Part shown: positions 53,639-62,847 of the stretch, one piece after another
Position numbering within the stretch: the first letter of the stretch is position 1
Layout: each line of letters begins with the position of its first letter
The notes under the pieces: model-generated
Database searches by the model: none
What the model was told of the DNA's origin: nothing
Seen by the model: only the letters and a program-made list of their open reading frames with translations
Translations under genes and position numbers: made by a program
Origin: Thermoproteus sp.
GTDB lineage: Archaea > Thermoproteota > Thermoprotei > Thermoproteales > Thermoproteaceae
DNA length: 64,000 bases
Reading direction: 5' to 3'
NCBI GenBank assembly: GCA_038893495.1
Contig: JAWARJ010000001.1
Span: 558,001 to 622,000, forward strand

Positions 53639-54610
53639 CTATCCCCCATCAATACATTTAACGACTTCCTCTGCCAATATCGAGAGGGGCTTCTGGAACT
53701 CCGTCGGGTCCACCCTGGCGAGGCCTACCCTTAAGGCGCCGTCCACCCCGAAGTATCTGCCGGGCACAGTCGCGACGCCCCTTTCGGCAAGCCTCTCGGC
53801 AAGAGGCACACCATCACAAGGGATCTCCAAAAAGGCGACGGGCATGTATTCCCTATATTTAATCTCGACGTCCCTCAACGCCCCCCTCAAGGCCTCCCAG
53901 TTTTTAGAGATCCAAGAGATATTCCTAGACTTGACTTCGGCCCTCCTTGAGAGGAAGCCATATCCCACCTGTATCTCTAGGGGCGGAGGCCCCGGGTTAA
54001 ATAAATCCTTGGCCTCCCCCATGGCCCTCACGATCTGCCCCTCGCCGACGCTCCAACCCACCTTCACCGAACTTGTATAGAACTTACTTGTGCTGAAGTT
54101 GAACACTGCCCCCTCTAACGGCAGTCCCTTCACGTCGTCCACAAAGTCTACAAATATGGCGTCGACGACCAGAAAGGCCCCCTTCCGCCTGGCCTCATCT
54201 GCCAGCTCGGCCACGGTCTTTAAGTCCAGATAGCGGCCAGTTGGGTTGTTGGGGTTTGAGAGAAACAAGACCGTCCCAGCCTCGACGAATTGGAAGGGGT
54301 CGCCCCTCGCCACGACTTTCCTATAGCCCAGCTCGTCCGGGAGGGCATATATGGGCTCGTACTCCGGCAGGAAGACCACGGCCCTATCGGCCCTCTTGCG
54401 CAGAGACCAGAGGGCCAGGAAGTTCCCCTCCTGCGCCCCGGAGGTCAAAACCACAGAGCGCCTATCCACGCCGTATGTCTCCGAAACCGCCTCGATGAGA
54501 TCCACGCCGGGTTCTGCTATATATTCTTTATAGTTCAATGGAGATACACCGCTATTGGCTAGATCCCAACGCGCCTGTTTCTCTCTAAGCCACTTAAAAG
54601 TGGCCACCAC
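53639..54610 (-). CDS. PLP-dependent aminotransferase, class I/II
   Basis: A 323-residue fold-type I aminotransferase. LSNPNNPTGRYLD, the Asp/Tyr strand FLVVDAIFVDF and the Schiff-base Lys in NFSTSKFYTSSVKVGW are visible; the C-terminal Arg is in ALRVGLARVD. The family is ~390 residues, so this one is short, lacking part of the N-terminal arm. The amino-acid substrate is unknown. GTG 54610 or 54607; a TATA-like ACTTATAG is centred near 54631. Its stop is 3 bp from the thiolase start, so it heads the minus-strand group. Confidence 0.87.
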   Translation of the reverse strand: MVATFKWLREKQARWDLANSGVSPLNYKEYIAEPGVDLIEAVSETYGVDRRSVVLTSGAQEGNFLALWSLRKRADRAVVFLPEYEPIYALPDELGYRKVVARGDPFQFVEAGTVLFLSNPNNPTGRYLDLKTVAELADEARRKGAFLVVDAIFVDFVDDVKGLPLEGAVFNFSTSKFYTSSVKVGWSVGEGQIVRAMGEAKDLFNPGPPPLEIQVGYGFLSRRAEVKSRNISWISKNWEALRGALRDVEIKYREYMPVAFLEIPCDGVPLAERLAERGVATVPGRYFGVDGALRVGLARVDPTEFQKPLSILAEEVVKCIDGG

Positions 54611-54665
54611 GACTATATCGCGTCTATAAGTAATAAGAAATATAGAACACTATGTAGTTCATAAT

Positions 54666-55076
54666 ATGCCCCGTAGGGCGTTGCCCCTAAGGGTGTCCGA
54701 CGTGATGATTAGAGAAGTAGTAACTGCTGGGAAGAACGCGCTACTTAAAGACGTCGCGAACACCATGTACGAAAAGAGGGTGGGCAGCGTGGTCGTGGTG
54801 GACGAGGCGGGGAGGCCCGTGGGCATAGTGACCGAGAGGGACGTCGTATATGCCTGCGCCAAGGGGCTTTCTGCTGACACGCCGGCCTGGATGATCATGA
54901 CTGAAAATCCTGTCACTATAGGGGAGGAGGCAGAACTCGTAGAGGCGATAGAAAAAATGCGGAACCTAAACGTGAGGCACCTCCCAGTGGTGAATAAAGA
55001 CGGAAAGCTGGTAGGCATTATAAGTGTCAGGGACGTCTTGGACCTAGCCACCTTCCTGTTGAAAATAAGGGAGTGA
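54666..55076 (+). CDS. Tandem CBS-domain protein
   Basis: A 136-residue protein of two CBS domains: VGSVVVVDEAGRPVGIVTER and VRHLPVVNKDGKLVGIISVR. CBS pairs bind adenine nucleotides such as AMP, ATP or SAM and regulate partner proteins; no partner domain is attached. GAAATATAG is centred 24 nt before the ATG. It is divergent from the aminotransferase and converges on livJ. Confidence 0.92.
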   Translation: MPRRALPLRVSDVMIREVVTAGKNALLKDVANTMYEKRVGSVVVVDEAGRPVGIVTERDVVYACAKGLSADTPAWMIMTENPVTIGEEAELVEAIEKMRNLNVRHLPVVNKDGKLVGIISVRDVLDLATFLLKIRE

Positions 55077-55093
55077 AAAAAGAAGTTGGGTTT

Positions 55094-56419
55094 TTAAGAG
55101 GAGCCAAATAGCGGCTGTCCCTGTGGATATACCGTTATCTGTCCAGTGGTGCCGTTGTAGAAGCCAGCCTCGACCCATGTGGGCGTTCCGTTTACAATCT
55201 CAGCGCCCACTATCAAATAGCTGGCGTAGATGCGGTCGTGGTACTGGTCGAAGTACACCGGCCCGGTCACGCCTACAAACGTGCCGTTCTTGCCCCAAGC
55301 CTCGAGGACCGAGTTTATGACGGCGGGGTCCGTAGAGCCGGTAGTAGCTATGGCGTCCATGACTATCATGGCCGTGTCGTAGTAGTAGGGGTCGTAGCCG
55401 GTGGGGGCGTGGCCGCAGGTCTGTTTAAACTCCTGGACGAACTGCAAATAGCGCGGGTCCTGCGGATTGGGAGACGCCACGGCGCCCATGAACTTGGCGT
55501 TGGCCAGAGCCCGCCCGGCCGCCTGCATTATGGCCGTACCGTAGACATTGCTGTCGGTGCCGAACCACCTCACTTTGCTTAACACCGGGTCGTTGGCGGC
55601 GGCCTGGGCGACCGCGGCTCCGTCTTGGTCGAACGTCACCAATATGAAGGCGGCGTCGGGGCCGGGTGTGCCGAGAGCCTTAGAGGCCTGTTGGACAGCC
55701 GCCTGCTCCGCGGCGGGCATGGCTGAAGGCGACGGGTCGTAGCCGAATCTGCCCAGTACCTGTATGCCCAGTTGGGAGGAGTAGTTCGCTATTGCTGAAG
55801 AGAGACCTTGGCCCCAGGCGTCGGAGCGGTAGACTATTACAATCCGCTTGATACCCAACATGTGGAGTAGAGCGGCTACTACTCTGGCTTGTGCGTTGTC
55901 TGTAGGCGGAAGCCTAAATATATACGGCTTGGGTATCGCCAGGAGCGGCGAGGTGGAGATGCTAGTGATGATTATGCCGTTCTGCTCGGCGAAGTTCATC
56001 ACAGCAGATAGCTCGCTACTACAGGTCAGCCCCACTACAAACTTAATGCCTTGGGAGTAGACGGTTTGTATCTTCTGCAACGCCTGTGTGGGGTCGCAGG
56101 CGGTGTCGTAGGGCACAACTTGGAATTGGACGCCCTTTGAGGCGAACATCTTATTGGCGTCCTGTACAGCTAGCTGTATGGCGCACTGGCCGCTAGTGCC
56201 CATGAACTGCAAAGAGCCCGTTAGGGGCAGGAGCGCGGCGATTGTGATGGTTTTTGTCTGTTGTGTGGCGGTAGAGGTCAGTTGCGTTGTGGAGGACGTC
56301 GCGGCGCTACTAGTCGTGGAGGGAGCGGGTTGCGACGGCTTTTGGGTTGCTAGATATAGAGCAACAGCTATTATTACTAAAAGCACTATAACAACCGCTA
56401 TAATTGTTGTTTTGGTCAT
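55094..56419 (-). CDS. livJ: Branched-chain amino-acid type ABC binding protein, copy 1
   Basis: A 441-residue type I periplasmic-binding protein (LivJ/Leu-Ile-Val type). Residues 5-26 are a membrane anchor, followed by a Ser/Thr-rich linker to about residue 56 and the mature domain from ALLPLTGSLQFMG; GLTCSSELSAVMNFAEQNGI and FGTDSNVYGTA are conserved. It captures amino acids or related compounds. It has its own promoter (CCTTAAAAGG, about 24 nt before ATG 56419) downstream of the livM stop, so it can be expressed separately. Paralogous to the gene at 58653. Confidence 0.9.
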   Translation of the reverse strand: MTKTTIIAVVIVLLVIIAVALYLATQKPSQPAPSTTSSAATSSTTQLTSTATQQTKTITIAALLPLTGSLQFMGTSGQCAIQLAVQDANKMFASKGVQFQVVPYDTACDPTQALQKIQTVYSQGIKFVVGLTCSSELSAVMNFAEQNGIIITSISTSPLLAIPKPYIFRLPPTDNAQARVVAALLHMLGIKRIVIVYRSDAWGQGLSSAIANYSSQLGIQVLGRFGYDPSPSAMPAAEQAAVQQASKALGTPGPDAAFILVTFDQDGAAVAQAAANDPVLSKVRWFGTDSNVYGTAIMQAAGRALANAKFMGAVASPNPQDPRYLQFVQEFKQTCGHAPTGYDPYYYDTAMIVMDAIATTGSTDPAVINSVLEAWGKNGTFVGVTGPVYFDQYHDRIYASYLIVGAEIVNGTPTWVEAGFYNGTTGQITVYPQGQPLFGSS

Positions 56420-56441
56420 AAAAAATGGAAAATGACTCCTT

Positions 56442-57611
56442 TTAAGGATTCTTCTCTAAGCGCCTCCTAACCGACTTGAGGTCTATAGTCTTGACGGGCC
56501 TCTCGGGGACTATGCCTTGAGGCCTATACATAAGTATCAAGACTATCACAAGGCCGAATATGAAGTAGCTCAGATAGGTGGGGTCTGCGTGTAGCACGGC
56601 TTGTAGCGCGTTCTTGTAGATGTCTAGCAAGGTGCTCACGCCCTGATAGACCACGACGCCAACCAGAGCCCCTATGTTGTTGCCGGAGCCGCCTATTATC
56701 AACATGGTCCACCCAATAAAGGTGAAGATAGGCAGGAACCCGCCCAATATAGTATAGTCCGAATAGAAGGCCAGGAGGCCCCCCGCCAGGCCGCCGAAGG
56801 CCGAGGATATGGCGAGCACTTTTATCCTAAAGGAGGTTATGTCCTTGCCGAACACCGCCGCCGCGGTCTCGGCGTCGCGTATGGCCCTAAGCGACCTGCC
56901 GAATGGCGAGTTCTCGATGGCGTCGAAGATGAAGAAGGTCGCCACCAAGAGGGCGAGCACTATAGCGAAATATATGACGGTCCTCACCTCGCCTGAAGAG
57001 GTCCAGGAGAACGGGTCTGGTATCACCACGCCGTTGACGCTACAGGCTACCGGAGTGGTGTAGTAGGTCACCACTCTGAGGAACTCACCGCTGACCAGCA
57101 GGAGGATGCCCAGATAGTCCTCGCGTAGCTTTATAGCGGGATATGCGAATAGGACCCCTAGGGCGGCCGAAAGCGCCATGGAGAGAACCAGGCCCAATAC
57201 GAAGAAGCCCAGGCCGACTGCCGGATTTTGAGCGAATTGTGCATTGACGACGCTGGCGACTTGATATTGATATAGGGTACAATAACTATTTATATTAGCC
57301 AGCGGGTTCACGCCCATTGAAGAGATTATGGCTTTTTGGTAGGCCCACAACATCAACTTCGTGACGATGCCCCCCACTGCTATGCCGCCAATTATTAGGA
57401 ACATGACCTTGCCGAACTGGGGGAGGCCCAAATAGCCGACCTCCAAGTTGAGGCTCAGTACGTAGATCCCGTAGATTCCGATAAATATAGCGAGATTCTC
57501 AAAGAGAACCCTGACGTATTTCAATTGTGGGAACGCCGCAAGCGCCGCGGCGAGTACCGCCAGAATTATCGCTAATATTATCAGCCCCAGGGCGGTCTTG
57601 CTGAGTTTCAT
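56442..57611 (-). CDS. livM: Branched-chain amino-acid type ABC permease, LivM type
   Basis: A 389-residue permease with about ten hydrophobic helices. NSPFGRSLRAIRDAETAAAV is the ATPase-contact (EAA-like) loop, and YVLSLNLEVGYLGLPQFGKV the characteristic N-terminal region. It works with LivH (4-bp overlap) as the membrane channel of an amino-acid/amide importer. Confidence 0.92.
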   Translation of the reverse strand: MKLSKTALGLIILAIILAVLAAALAAFPQLKYVRVLFENLAIFIGIYGIYVLSLNLEVGYLGLPQFGKVMFLIIGGIAVGGIVTKLMLWAYQKAIISSMGVNPLANINSYCTLYQYQVASVVNAQFAQNPAVGLGFFVLGLVLSMALSAALGVLFAYPAIKLREDYLGILLLVSGEFLRVVTYYTTPVACSVNGVVIPDPFSWTSSGEVRTVIYFAIVLALLVATFFIFDAIENSPFGRSLRAIRDAETAAAVFGKDITSFRIKVLAISSAFGGLAGGLLAFYSDYTILGGFLPIFTFIGWTMLIIGGSGNNIGALVGVVVYQGVSTLLDIYKNALQAVLHADPTYLSYFIFGLVIVLILMYRPQGIVPERPVKTIDLKSVRRRLEKNP

Positions 57612-58555
57612 CTCCTCCTCCTACTCGCTATTATGCCGGCCACCCCCTGCGGCGCCAAGAGCAGAGTAATTATGACTATTATGAATGGTATAGCTAGTTG
57701 GTACTCCGGCGTGAGGCCCAGCGGCTGGAGGACGTAGTTCCAGCCTAATACTATGCTGAAGCCCACTATATAGCCGCCAATTATCCCGCCGTAGATGCTT
57801 GAGAGGCCTCCTACGACTACCGCAACGAAGATGAGGGGCAGTCTCAACCAGCCCAGCTCCTCCGTGACAGGGAATATGAGGCCCATGAAGACGCCTGCTA
57901 TGCCGGTGATGGCGCCAATTATAAGCCAAGCGATGGCGTATACCCTCTCTACGTTTATCCCCATGGCCCTCGCCAGAGGCGCGTTGTCTATACTGGCCCT
58001 CATGACGACGCCGAATTTGGTCTTGTTGAGAAGGTAATAGAGGGCCGCGCCGACTGCGGCCAGAGCTATAGTGCTGGTTATGGCGGTCACCTCGTCTTGG
58101 GTAAGTCCCGGTATTACTATCTGGCCCGGCGTCATTAAATAGTTGCTGGTGTTCACGCCGAGCGCGGTCTGGGCTATCCCGTCTGCTATCGCCATGGCGC
58201 CAAATATCATATAGTGGAGGCCAAACGACGCGATCATTAATGTGGTTATGCTGGCGTTCCGCCTAATCATGGGCCTGAACACCCCTATATAGGAGAGGTA
58301 GGCGAGTAGTGCCCCTGCAAGGGCGGCGGCCGGCATTGTGATATATATCGAGCCGGGCTTAAACCCGCCGTAGAGGAAGTACGAGAGGTAGAAGCTCGCA
58401 TAGGCCCCTATTGCGGCGAGGTCGCCGTGGGCAAAAGAGGGTATCTTAGTGGTTATATACGTCATTGTGAGCCCTATGGAGGCAAGAGAGAATATATTAG
58501 AGTAGATTATTGCTGGCAACAAGACGTTGTTAATAAATCCGGATAGGTCTGGCAT
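57608..58555 (-). CDS. livH: Branched-chain amino-acid type ABC permease, LivH type
   Basis: A 315-residue permease with about eight helices: IFSLASIGLTMTYITTKIPS near the N-terminus, SFAHGDLAAIGAY, the cytoplasmic loop MRASIDNAPLARAMGINVER, and VVGGLSSIYGGIIGGYIV. ATG 58555 has minus-strand TTTTTAAAT about 27 nt upstream, the promoter shared back-to-back with the second binding-protein gene. Forms the channel with LivM. Confidence 0.92.
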   Translation of the reverse strand: MPDLSGFINNVLLPAIIYSNIFSLASIGLTMTYITTKIPSFAHGDLAAIGAYASFYLSYFLYGGFKPGSIYITMPAAALAGALLAYLSYIGVFRPMIRRNASITTLMIASFGLHYMIFGAMAIADGIAQTALGVNTSNYLMTPGQIVIPGLTQDEVTAITSTIALAAVGAALYYLLNKTKFGVVMRASIDNAPLARAMGINVERVYAIAWLIIGAITGIAGVFMGLIFPVTEELGWLRLPLIFVAVVVGGLSSIYGGIIGGYIVGFSIVLGWNYVLQPLGLTPEYQLAIPFIIVIITLLLAPQGVAGIIASRRRR

Positions 58556-58579
58556 ACGGGCCAGAGTTGCGACATTTAA

Positions 58580-58634
58580 AAATATTGCTATCTTAATTAT
58601 CTATGTAGCCCTATTTAGATCAATGCTTTTATAC
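58580..58634. promoter_or_regulatory. Divergent promoter region of livH and the second livJ
   Basis: On the minus strand ATTTTTAAATG (near 58578-58587) serves livH. On the plus strand CTTTTATA (58626-58633) is centred 24 nt before ATG 58653, which fixes that start. The two TATA boxes allow coordinated expression of the whole transporter cluster. Confidence 0.55.
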
Positions 58635-58652
58635 CGCATATATATGGACCTT

Positions 58653-59990
58653 ATGGCATCCAGAACGGTCTATATAGCAATAGCGGTGGTCGTGATAATA
58701 ATAATAGCCATCGCAGCTGTACTGGCCAGCCAAAGGCAATCCCAACCATCCGCCCCTACGACCTCCTCCGCGCCAACCACGTCGACTCAGACCACAACGA
58801 CCTCCTCCACAACTTCGGCCCCCACAACACTTACAGTCACTCTCGGCGCCCTCTTGCCGCTCTCCGGCGACCTTAAGAGCTACGGCCTCGGCTCTCAATG
58901 CGCAGTACAGCTAGCCGTACAGGACGCTAATAAGATGTTCGCCTCCAAGGGTGTCCAATTCCAGTTAGTAGTACAGGACACTGGCACTAACCCGACGCAG
59001 GCATTGCAGAAAATACAGACGCTTTACTCCCAAGGCATAACCTTCGTGGTCGGGCCTATGGCCAGTAGTGAGGTTTCGGCCATAATGAATTTCGCAGACC
59101 AGAACCACATAGTTGTGGTGAGCCAATCTTCAACCTCCCCGGCGCTAGCTGTGCCTAAGCCCTACATCTTCAGGCTAGTCCCCACAGACTTCTATCAGGG
59201 CAGGGCTATCGCGGCACTGCTCAAATATCTAGGCATCAAGCGGATTGTAATAGTCTACCGCGCGGACACTTGGGGCCAAGGTCTCTCTTCAGCAATAGCG
59301 AACTACTCCTCCCAACTGGGCATACAGGTACTGGGCACTTTTGGCTTTGACCCATCTACCGCTACTACCTCTGCTCCCGCTGCAGTCCAGGAGGCGTCTA
59401 AGGCGTTAGGCACGCCGGGACCCGACGCGGCATTGGTGCTAGTCACTTTTGAGCAAGATGGCTCCGTGGCGGCGCAGGCGGCTGCCAACGACCCGGTGTT
59501 AAGCAAAGTGAGGTGGTTCGGCACCGACGGCGTAGCCGGCTCGTCGATATTGGTTCAAAACGCCGGGCAGGCTCTAGTCAACGCTAAGTTCCTTGCCACC
59601 ATCGCAGCGCCTAATCCCAACGATCCGCGGTATCAGAAATTCGTCCAGGAGTATAAGCAGTTCTGCGGCTCTCCGCCTGTGGCCTACGACCCCTATGCCT
59701 ATGATGCGGCTATGTTCATAATGTCGGCCATTGCATATTTACACTCCGCCGACCCAACCGCGGTGGCGCACCTATTGGAGCAGTGGGGCAAGAACGGCAC
59801 GTTTGTAGGCGTGACCGGGCCTGTTTATCTGGACCAGTACCACGACCGCATCTATGCCAGCTATATAATAATGGGCGTGGCCATGGTCAACGGGACACCG
59901 ACTTGGATAAATGCCGGCTTCTACAACGGCACCAGCGGGCAAATAACGCCGTTCCAGCAAGGCATACAGTACGGCCTCTTCAGCTCGTAA
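58653..59990 (+). CDS. livJ: Branched-chain amino-acid type ABC binding protein, copy 2
   Basis: A 445-residue paralogue of the gene at 55094: long identical stretches include CAVQLAVQDANKMFASKGVQ, ALQKIQT and VFVGVTGPVY-like TGPVYLDQYHDRIYASY. Residues 6-24 are the membrane anchor after a short start MASRTVY, and residues 26-60 a Ser/Thr linker. The lobes differ mainly in the ligand-facing segments, so the two may bind different amino acids. ATG 58653 is fixed by the TATA box at 58626-58633; the frame is open further upstream. Confidence 0.92.
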   Translation: MASRTVYIAIAVVVIIIIAIAAVLASQRQSQPSAPTTSSAPTTSTQTTTTSSTTSAPTTLTVTLGALLPLSGDLKSYGLGSQCAVQLAVQDANKMFASKGVQFQLVVQDTGTNPTQALQKIQTLYSQGITFVVGPMASSEVSAIMNFADQNHIVVVSQSSTSPALAVPKPYIFRLVPTDFYQGRAIAALLKYLGIKRIVIVYRADTWGQGLSSAIANYSSQLGIQVLGTFGFDPSTATTSAPAAVQEASKALGTPGPDAALVLVTFEQDGSVAAQAAANDPVLSKVRWFGTDGVAGSSILVQNAGQALVNAKFLATIAAPNPNDPRYQKFVQEYKQFCGSPPVAYDPYAYDAAMFIMSAIAYLHSADPTAVAHLLEQWGKNGTFVGVTGPVYLDQYHDRIYASYIIMGVAMVNGTPTWINAGFYNGTSGQITPFQQGIQYGLFSS

Positions 59991-60028
59991 AACTCCAAAC
60001 TTTTTAACCATTTTTATTCCTCTCCTTT

Positions 60029-60787
60029 ATGCTTGAGGTAAAGGGTATTGTTAAAGAGTTTGGGGCATTTAGGGCGCTGGACGGCGTGGATATGTCAGTG
60101 GAGAGGGGAAAGGTAACTCTACTCATAGGTCCCAACGGCTCGGGGAAGACCACGTTGATAAATGTAGTCACTGGCGTATACAAGCCGGAGGCGGGCACGG
60201 TCTTATTCGCCCCGGATGACAAGGCCGTGAACATAACGGGGTGGCCTCCCCATAAGATCTTCGCGCTGGGCCTCGTCAGGACTTTTCAAATCCCACAGGT
60301 ATTCCAAAAGCTGACTGTCATCGAGAACCTCCTCGCCGTCGCGAGGGGGCAGGTCGGTGAGGGGGTCCTCTCGTCTATAACTAGAGGCCGTTGGAGGAGG
60401 CAAGAGGAGGAGCTGGCCGAGCGGGCCTTTAAGATATTGGACATGGTGGGCCTCGGCGAGTATTGGGATCACTACGCCTATTCGCTCTCGGCGGGGCAGA
60501 TGAAATTGTTGGAGGTGGCGAGGGCCCTCATGGCGGGCGCCAAAATGATAATCTTGGACGAGCCGATCGCCGGCGTCCCAGTGGACCAGGCACACGAGCT
60601 TTTTAAGACCATTAGGGACATAAACGCCTCGGGTATAACCTTCCTGATCGTAGAGCACCGTATAGACATAGCCTTTAAGTATGTGGACTACGTCTACGCC
60701 ATGGCCAGCGGCCGCGTGATATCCAAGGGGACTCCAGACGTCGTGGCCAAAGACCCCAAGGTAATAGAGAGCTATATAGGCGGGTGA
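60029..60787 (+). CDS. livG: Branched-chain amino-acid type ABC ATPase, LivG type
   Basis: A 252-residue ATPase: Walker A GPNGSGKTTLINV, signature YSLSAGQMKLLEVA (altered from LSGGQ, as in several LivG), Walker B MIILDEPIAGV and LIVEHRIDIA. LivG-specific length and the KTIRDINASGITFLIVEHRI H-loop fit. Overlaps livF by 4 bp. A T-rich tract near 60000-60020 (CTTTTTAACC) precedes ATG 60029 and may be its own promoter. Confidence 0.92.
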   Translation: MLEVKGIVKEFGAFRALDGVDMSVERGKVTLLIGPNGSGKTTLINVVTGVYKPEAGTVLFAPDDKAVNITGWPPHKIFALGLVRTFQIPQVFQKLTVIENLLAVARGQVGEGVLSSITRGRWRRQEEELAERAFKILDMVGLGEYWDHYAYSLSAGQMKLLEVARALMAGAKMIILDEPIAGVPVDQAHELFKTIRDINASGITFLIVEHRIDIAFKYVDYVYAMASGRVISKGTPDVVAKDPKVIESYIGG

Positions 60788-61515
60788 CCATGCCGATCCT
60801 CAAAGTCGATAGGCTCAACGCTGGCTACGGCAAGTTCCACGTCCTCAACGACGTCTCGCTTGAGGTGGAGAAGGGCGAGATAGCCGTCCTGTTGGGCCCC
60901 AACGGCGCGGGGAAGTCGACTCTCCTCAACGCAGTGGCGGGGCTGGCCAACATCTATAGCGGAGTCATAGAGGTAGAAGGTATGGACTTGACGGGCAGGA
61001 GCCCCGACGAGATAAGGAGGGCGGGGGTCGGCTACGTGATGCAGTCGCCCAACAACTTCGGGACGCCCAACATATTCCCGGAACTCACTGTGGCCGAGAA
61101 CCTGCTGGCTGCCTCAGCCGGCATAGACGAGAGGGAGGCGAAGAGGGCCCTGGAGGACGTGCTGGGTCTATTCCCCAAGCTAAAGGAGCTCATGGGGCGT
61201 AAGGGCAAGTTCCTGTCGGGCGGCGAGAGGCAGATGTTAGCCATCTCTATGGGCCTTATGCGGAGGCCTAAACTGCTCATGTTGGACGAGCCCACCGCCG
61301 GCCTCGCGCCTAAGGTGGCGTCGGAGGTGTTCTTGGCCGTCAGGAGGATTAGGGACGAGTTGGGAATAACGGTCCTCCTGGTGGAGCAGAACGTGCGGAA
61401 GGCGTTAGAGATCGGCGATAGGGCCTTCGTGATGGTGACGGGGCGTCTCAAATATTCGGGACCTGCGAGGGAGCTCGACGAGGAGAAGGTGGGCAGGTTG
61501 ATCCTAGGCCAATAA
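60784..61515 (+). CDS. livF: Branched-chain amino-acid type ABC ATPase, LivF type
   Basis: A 243-residue ATPase: Walker A GPNGAGKSTLLNA, signature FLSGGERQMLAIS, Walker B LMLDEPTAGLAPK, H-loop LLVEQNVRKALE. GTG 60784 forms a GTGA junction with livG; ATG 60790 is an alternative. With LivG it powers the LivHM channel. Last gene of the cluster. Confidence 0.93.
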   Translation: MTMPILKVDRLNAGYGKFHVLNDVSLEVEKGEIAVLLGPNGAGKSTLLNAVAGLANIYSGVIEVEGMDLTGRSPDEIRRAGVGYVMQSPNNFGTPNIFPELTVAENLLAASAGIDEREAKRALEDVLGLFPKLKELMGRKGKFLSGGERQMLAISMGLMRRPKLLMLDEPTAGLAPKVASEVFLAVRRIRDELGITVLLVEQNVRKALEIGDRAFVMVTGRLKYSGPARELDEEKVGRLILGQ

Positions 61516-61544
61516 ATCTTTTATATGGAAAAGATAATTGGTTT

Positions 61545-62846
61545 ATGGCCCACCCTCTCGACGAGAGCCCTTGGAGGAGGGGCCATTGGGTCCTCTTCGC
61601 CATAGTTTCTGCTAGCTTCCTCCTCGACGGCGTCCTCTTCAGCCTTGTCCCCACGTTGGCCTATCTGTTGCCGGACGTGGCGCCCTACGCTACGTACATT
61701 TTCGCGGCTAACTCCATAGCCTTCCTCCTAGGCGCTTTGGTTCTAGGTAGGGCTACCGACCTCCTTGGGAGGAGGACTGGCCTCGTCTTATCGCTGTTCA
61801 TATACACAGCCGCCTCTATCGCCTTCGCCCTGGCCTACTGGCTGGGCGTCCTCACGGTCGCCGCCGCGTTCTTCTTGACCTCTCTCATAAATTTCGGCGT
61901 GGGCGGCGAGACGGGCCCGGCCTTTTCGGCCCTCGCCGAGTTCTCCCCGGCAAGACATAGAGGCAAGGCCTTGATGCTGGCAGCAAACTTCTGGAACATA
62001 GGGGCCGCCGCGATAGCCGGGCTCTCTCTAGTATATGCACAACTCTCCAGCGATCCCCGGACTATAGTCCTGTGGACATTTGCCACGGCGATAGCGCTGG
62101 CCCTCGTGGTGTTGCTGGCTAGGCTCCACCTCCCGGAATCCCCCAGGTGGCTCGCCGCGAGGGGGAGGGCCGCGGAGGCCAGGAGGGTCATCGCGTCTTT
62201 CGCTGGAGTCGAGGCGGATCCCCCGCCGCAACAAATAGGCGTCGGGCTCAAGGAGGCCTTGAGGACTAGGGCCCTGGGCTTCTTCGTGTTGCTTGTGGTA
62301 ACTTCGGCGCAACTGGCCACCTACAATATAGCGGCCTACTACGCTCCCTACGCCTTCGGCTTCCCATACGGCTCCGACTTCGCCCCTGTGGTGGTTGCCG
62401 TGGCCAACTTCGGCGCGTCGCTAGGGGCCTTCCTCCTCCTGCCCGTAATAGATAGGTCCAGAAGGGCCTCCCTCACTTCGGCCTTCGTAGGGGGGTTCGC
62501 CACCGCGGTGCCCCTCTGGCTTTTAGTCCTCAAGGCGGCGCCAGCCCCGTTCCTGGCTGTGTTGGCCGTCAACATGATCTTCGCCGAGTGGGCCTGGGGC
62601 TCTCTCGGCGTCTTGGAGAGCGAACTCTTCCCCACAGGCGTCAGGGCGTCAGTAGTCGGCGTGATTACGGCGACGGCTTGGGCCGTAAATACCGCCTTGG
62701 TGGCGGTCGAGAGCTATATAGACGCGCCGACCTTCATGGCGGTCAACGCGGCCGTCTGGGCGGCTGGCGCGGCGGCGGCATTGCTCTGGCACTTAAAGGG
62801 GTTCGAGTCGGCCAGAAAGACTTTAGAGGAGATACAGAAGTCTTAA
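61545..62846 (+). CDS. MFS transporter (sugar/metabolite porter type)
   Basis: A 433-residue, 12-helix major-facilitator protein. LGRATDLLGRRTGLVLSL is the loop 2-3 motif (D-x-x-GRR), LHLPESPRWLAARGR is the sugar-porter PESPR motif after helix 6, and ESELFPTGVRA matches the C-terminal PETK-like position. Substrate unknown; uptake of sugars, aromatic acids or similar is typical. CTTTTATATGG is centred 23 nt before ATG 61545. The following methyltransferase begins 1 nt after its stop. Confidence 0.9.
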   Translation: MAHPLDESPWRRGHWVLFAIVSASFLLDGVLFSLVPTLAYLLPDVAPYATYIFAANSIAFLLGALVLGRATDLLGRRTGLVLSLFIYTAASIAFALAYWLGVLTVAAAFFLTSLINFGVGGETGPAFSALAEFSPARHRGKALMLAANFWNIGAAAIAGLSLVYAQLSSDPRTIVLWTFATAIALALVVLLARLHLPESPRWLAARGRAAEARRVIASFAGVEADPPPQQIGVGLKEALRTRALGFFVLLVVTSAQLATYNIAAYYAPYAFGFPYGSDFAPVVVAVANFGASLGAFLLLPVIDRSRRASLTSAFVGGFATAVPLWLLVLKAAPAPFLAVLAVNMIFAEWAWGSLGVLESELFPTGVRASVVGVITATAWAVNTALVAVESYIDAPTFMAVNAAVWAAGAAAALLWHLKGFESARKTLEEIQKS

Positions 62847-62847
62847 G

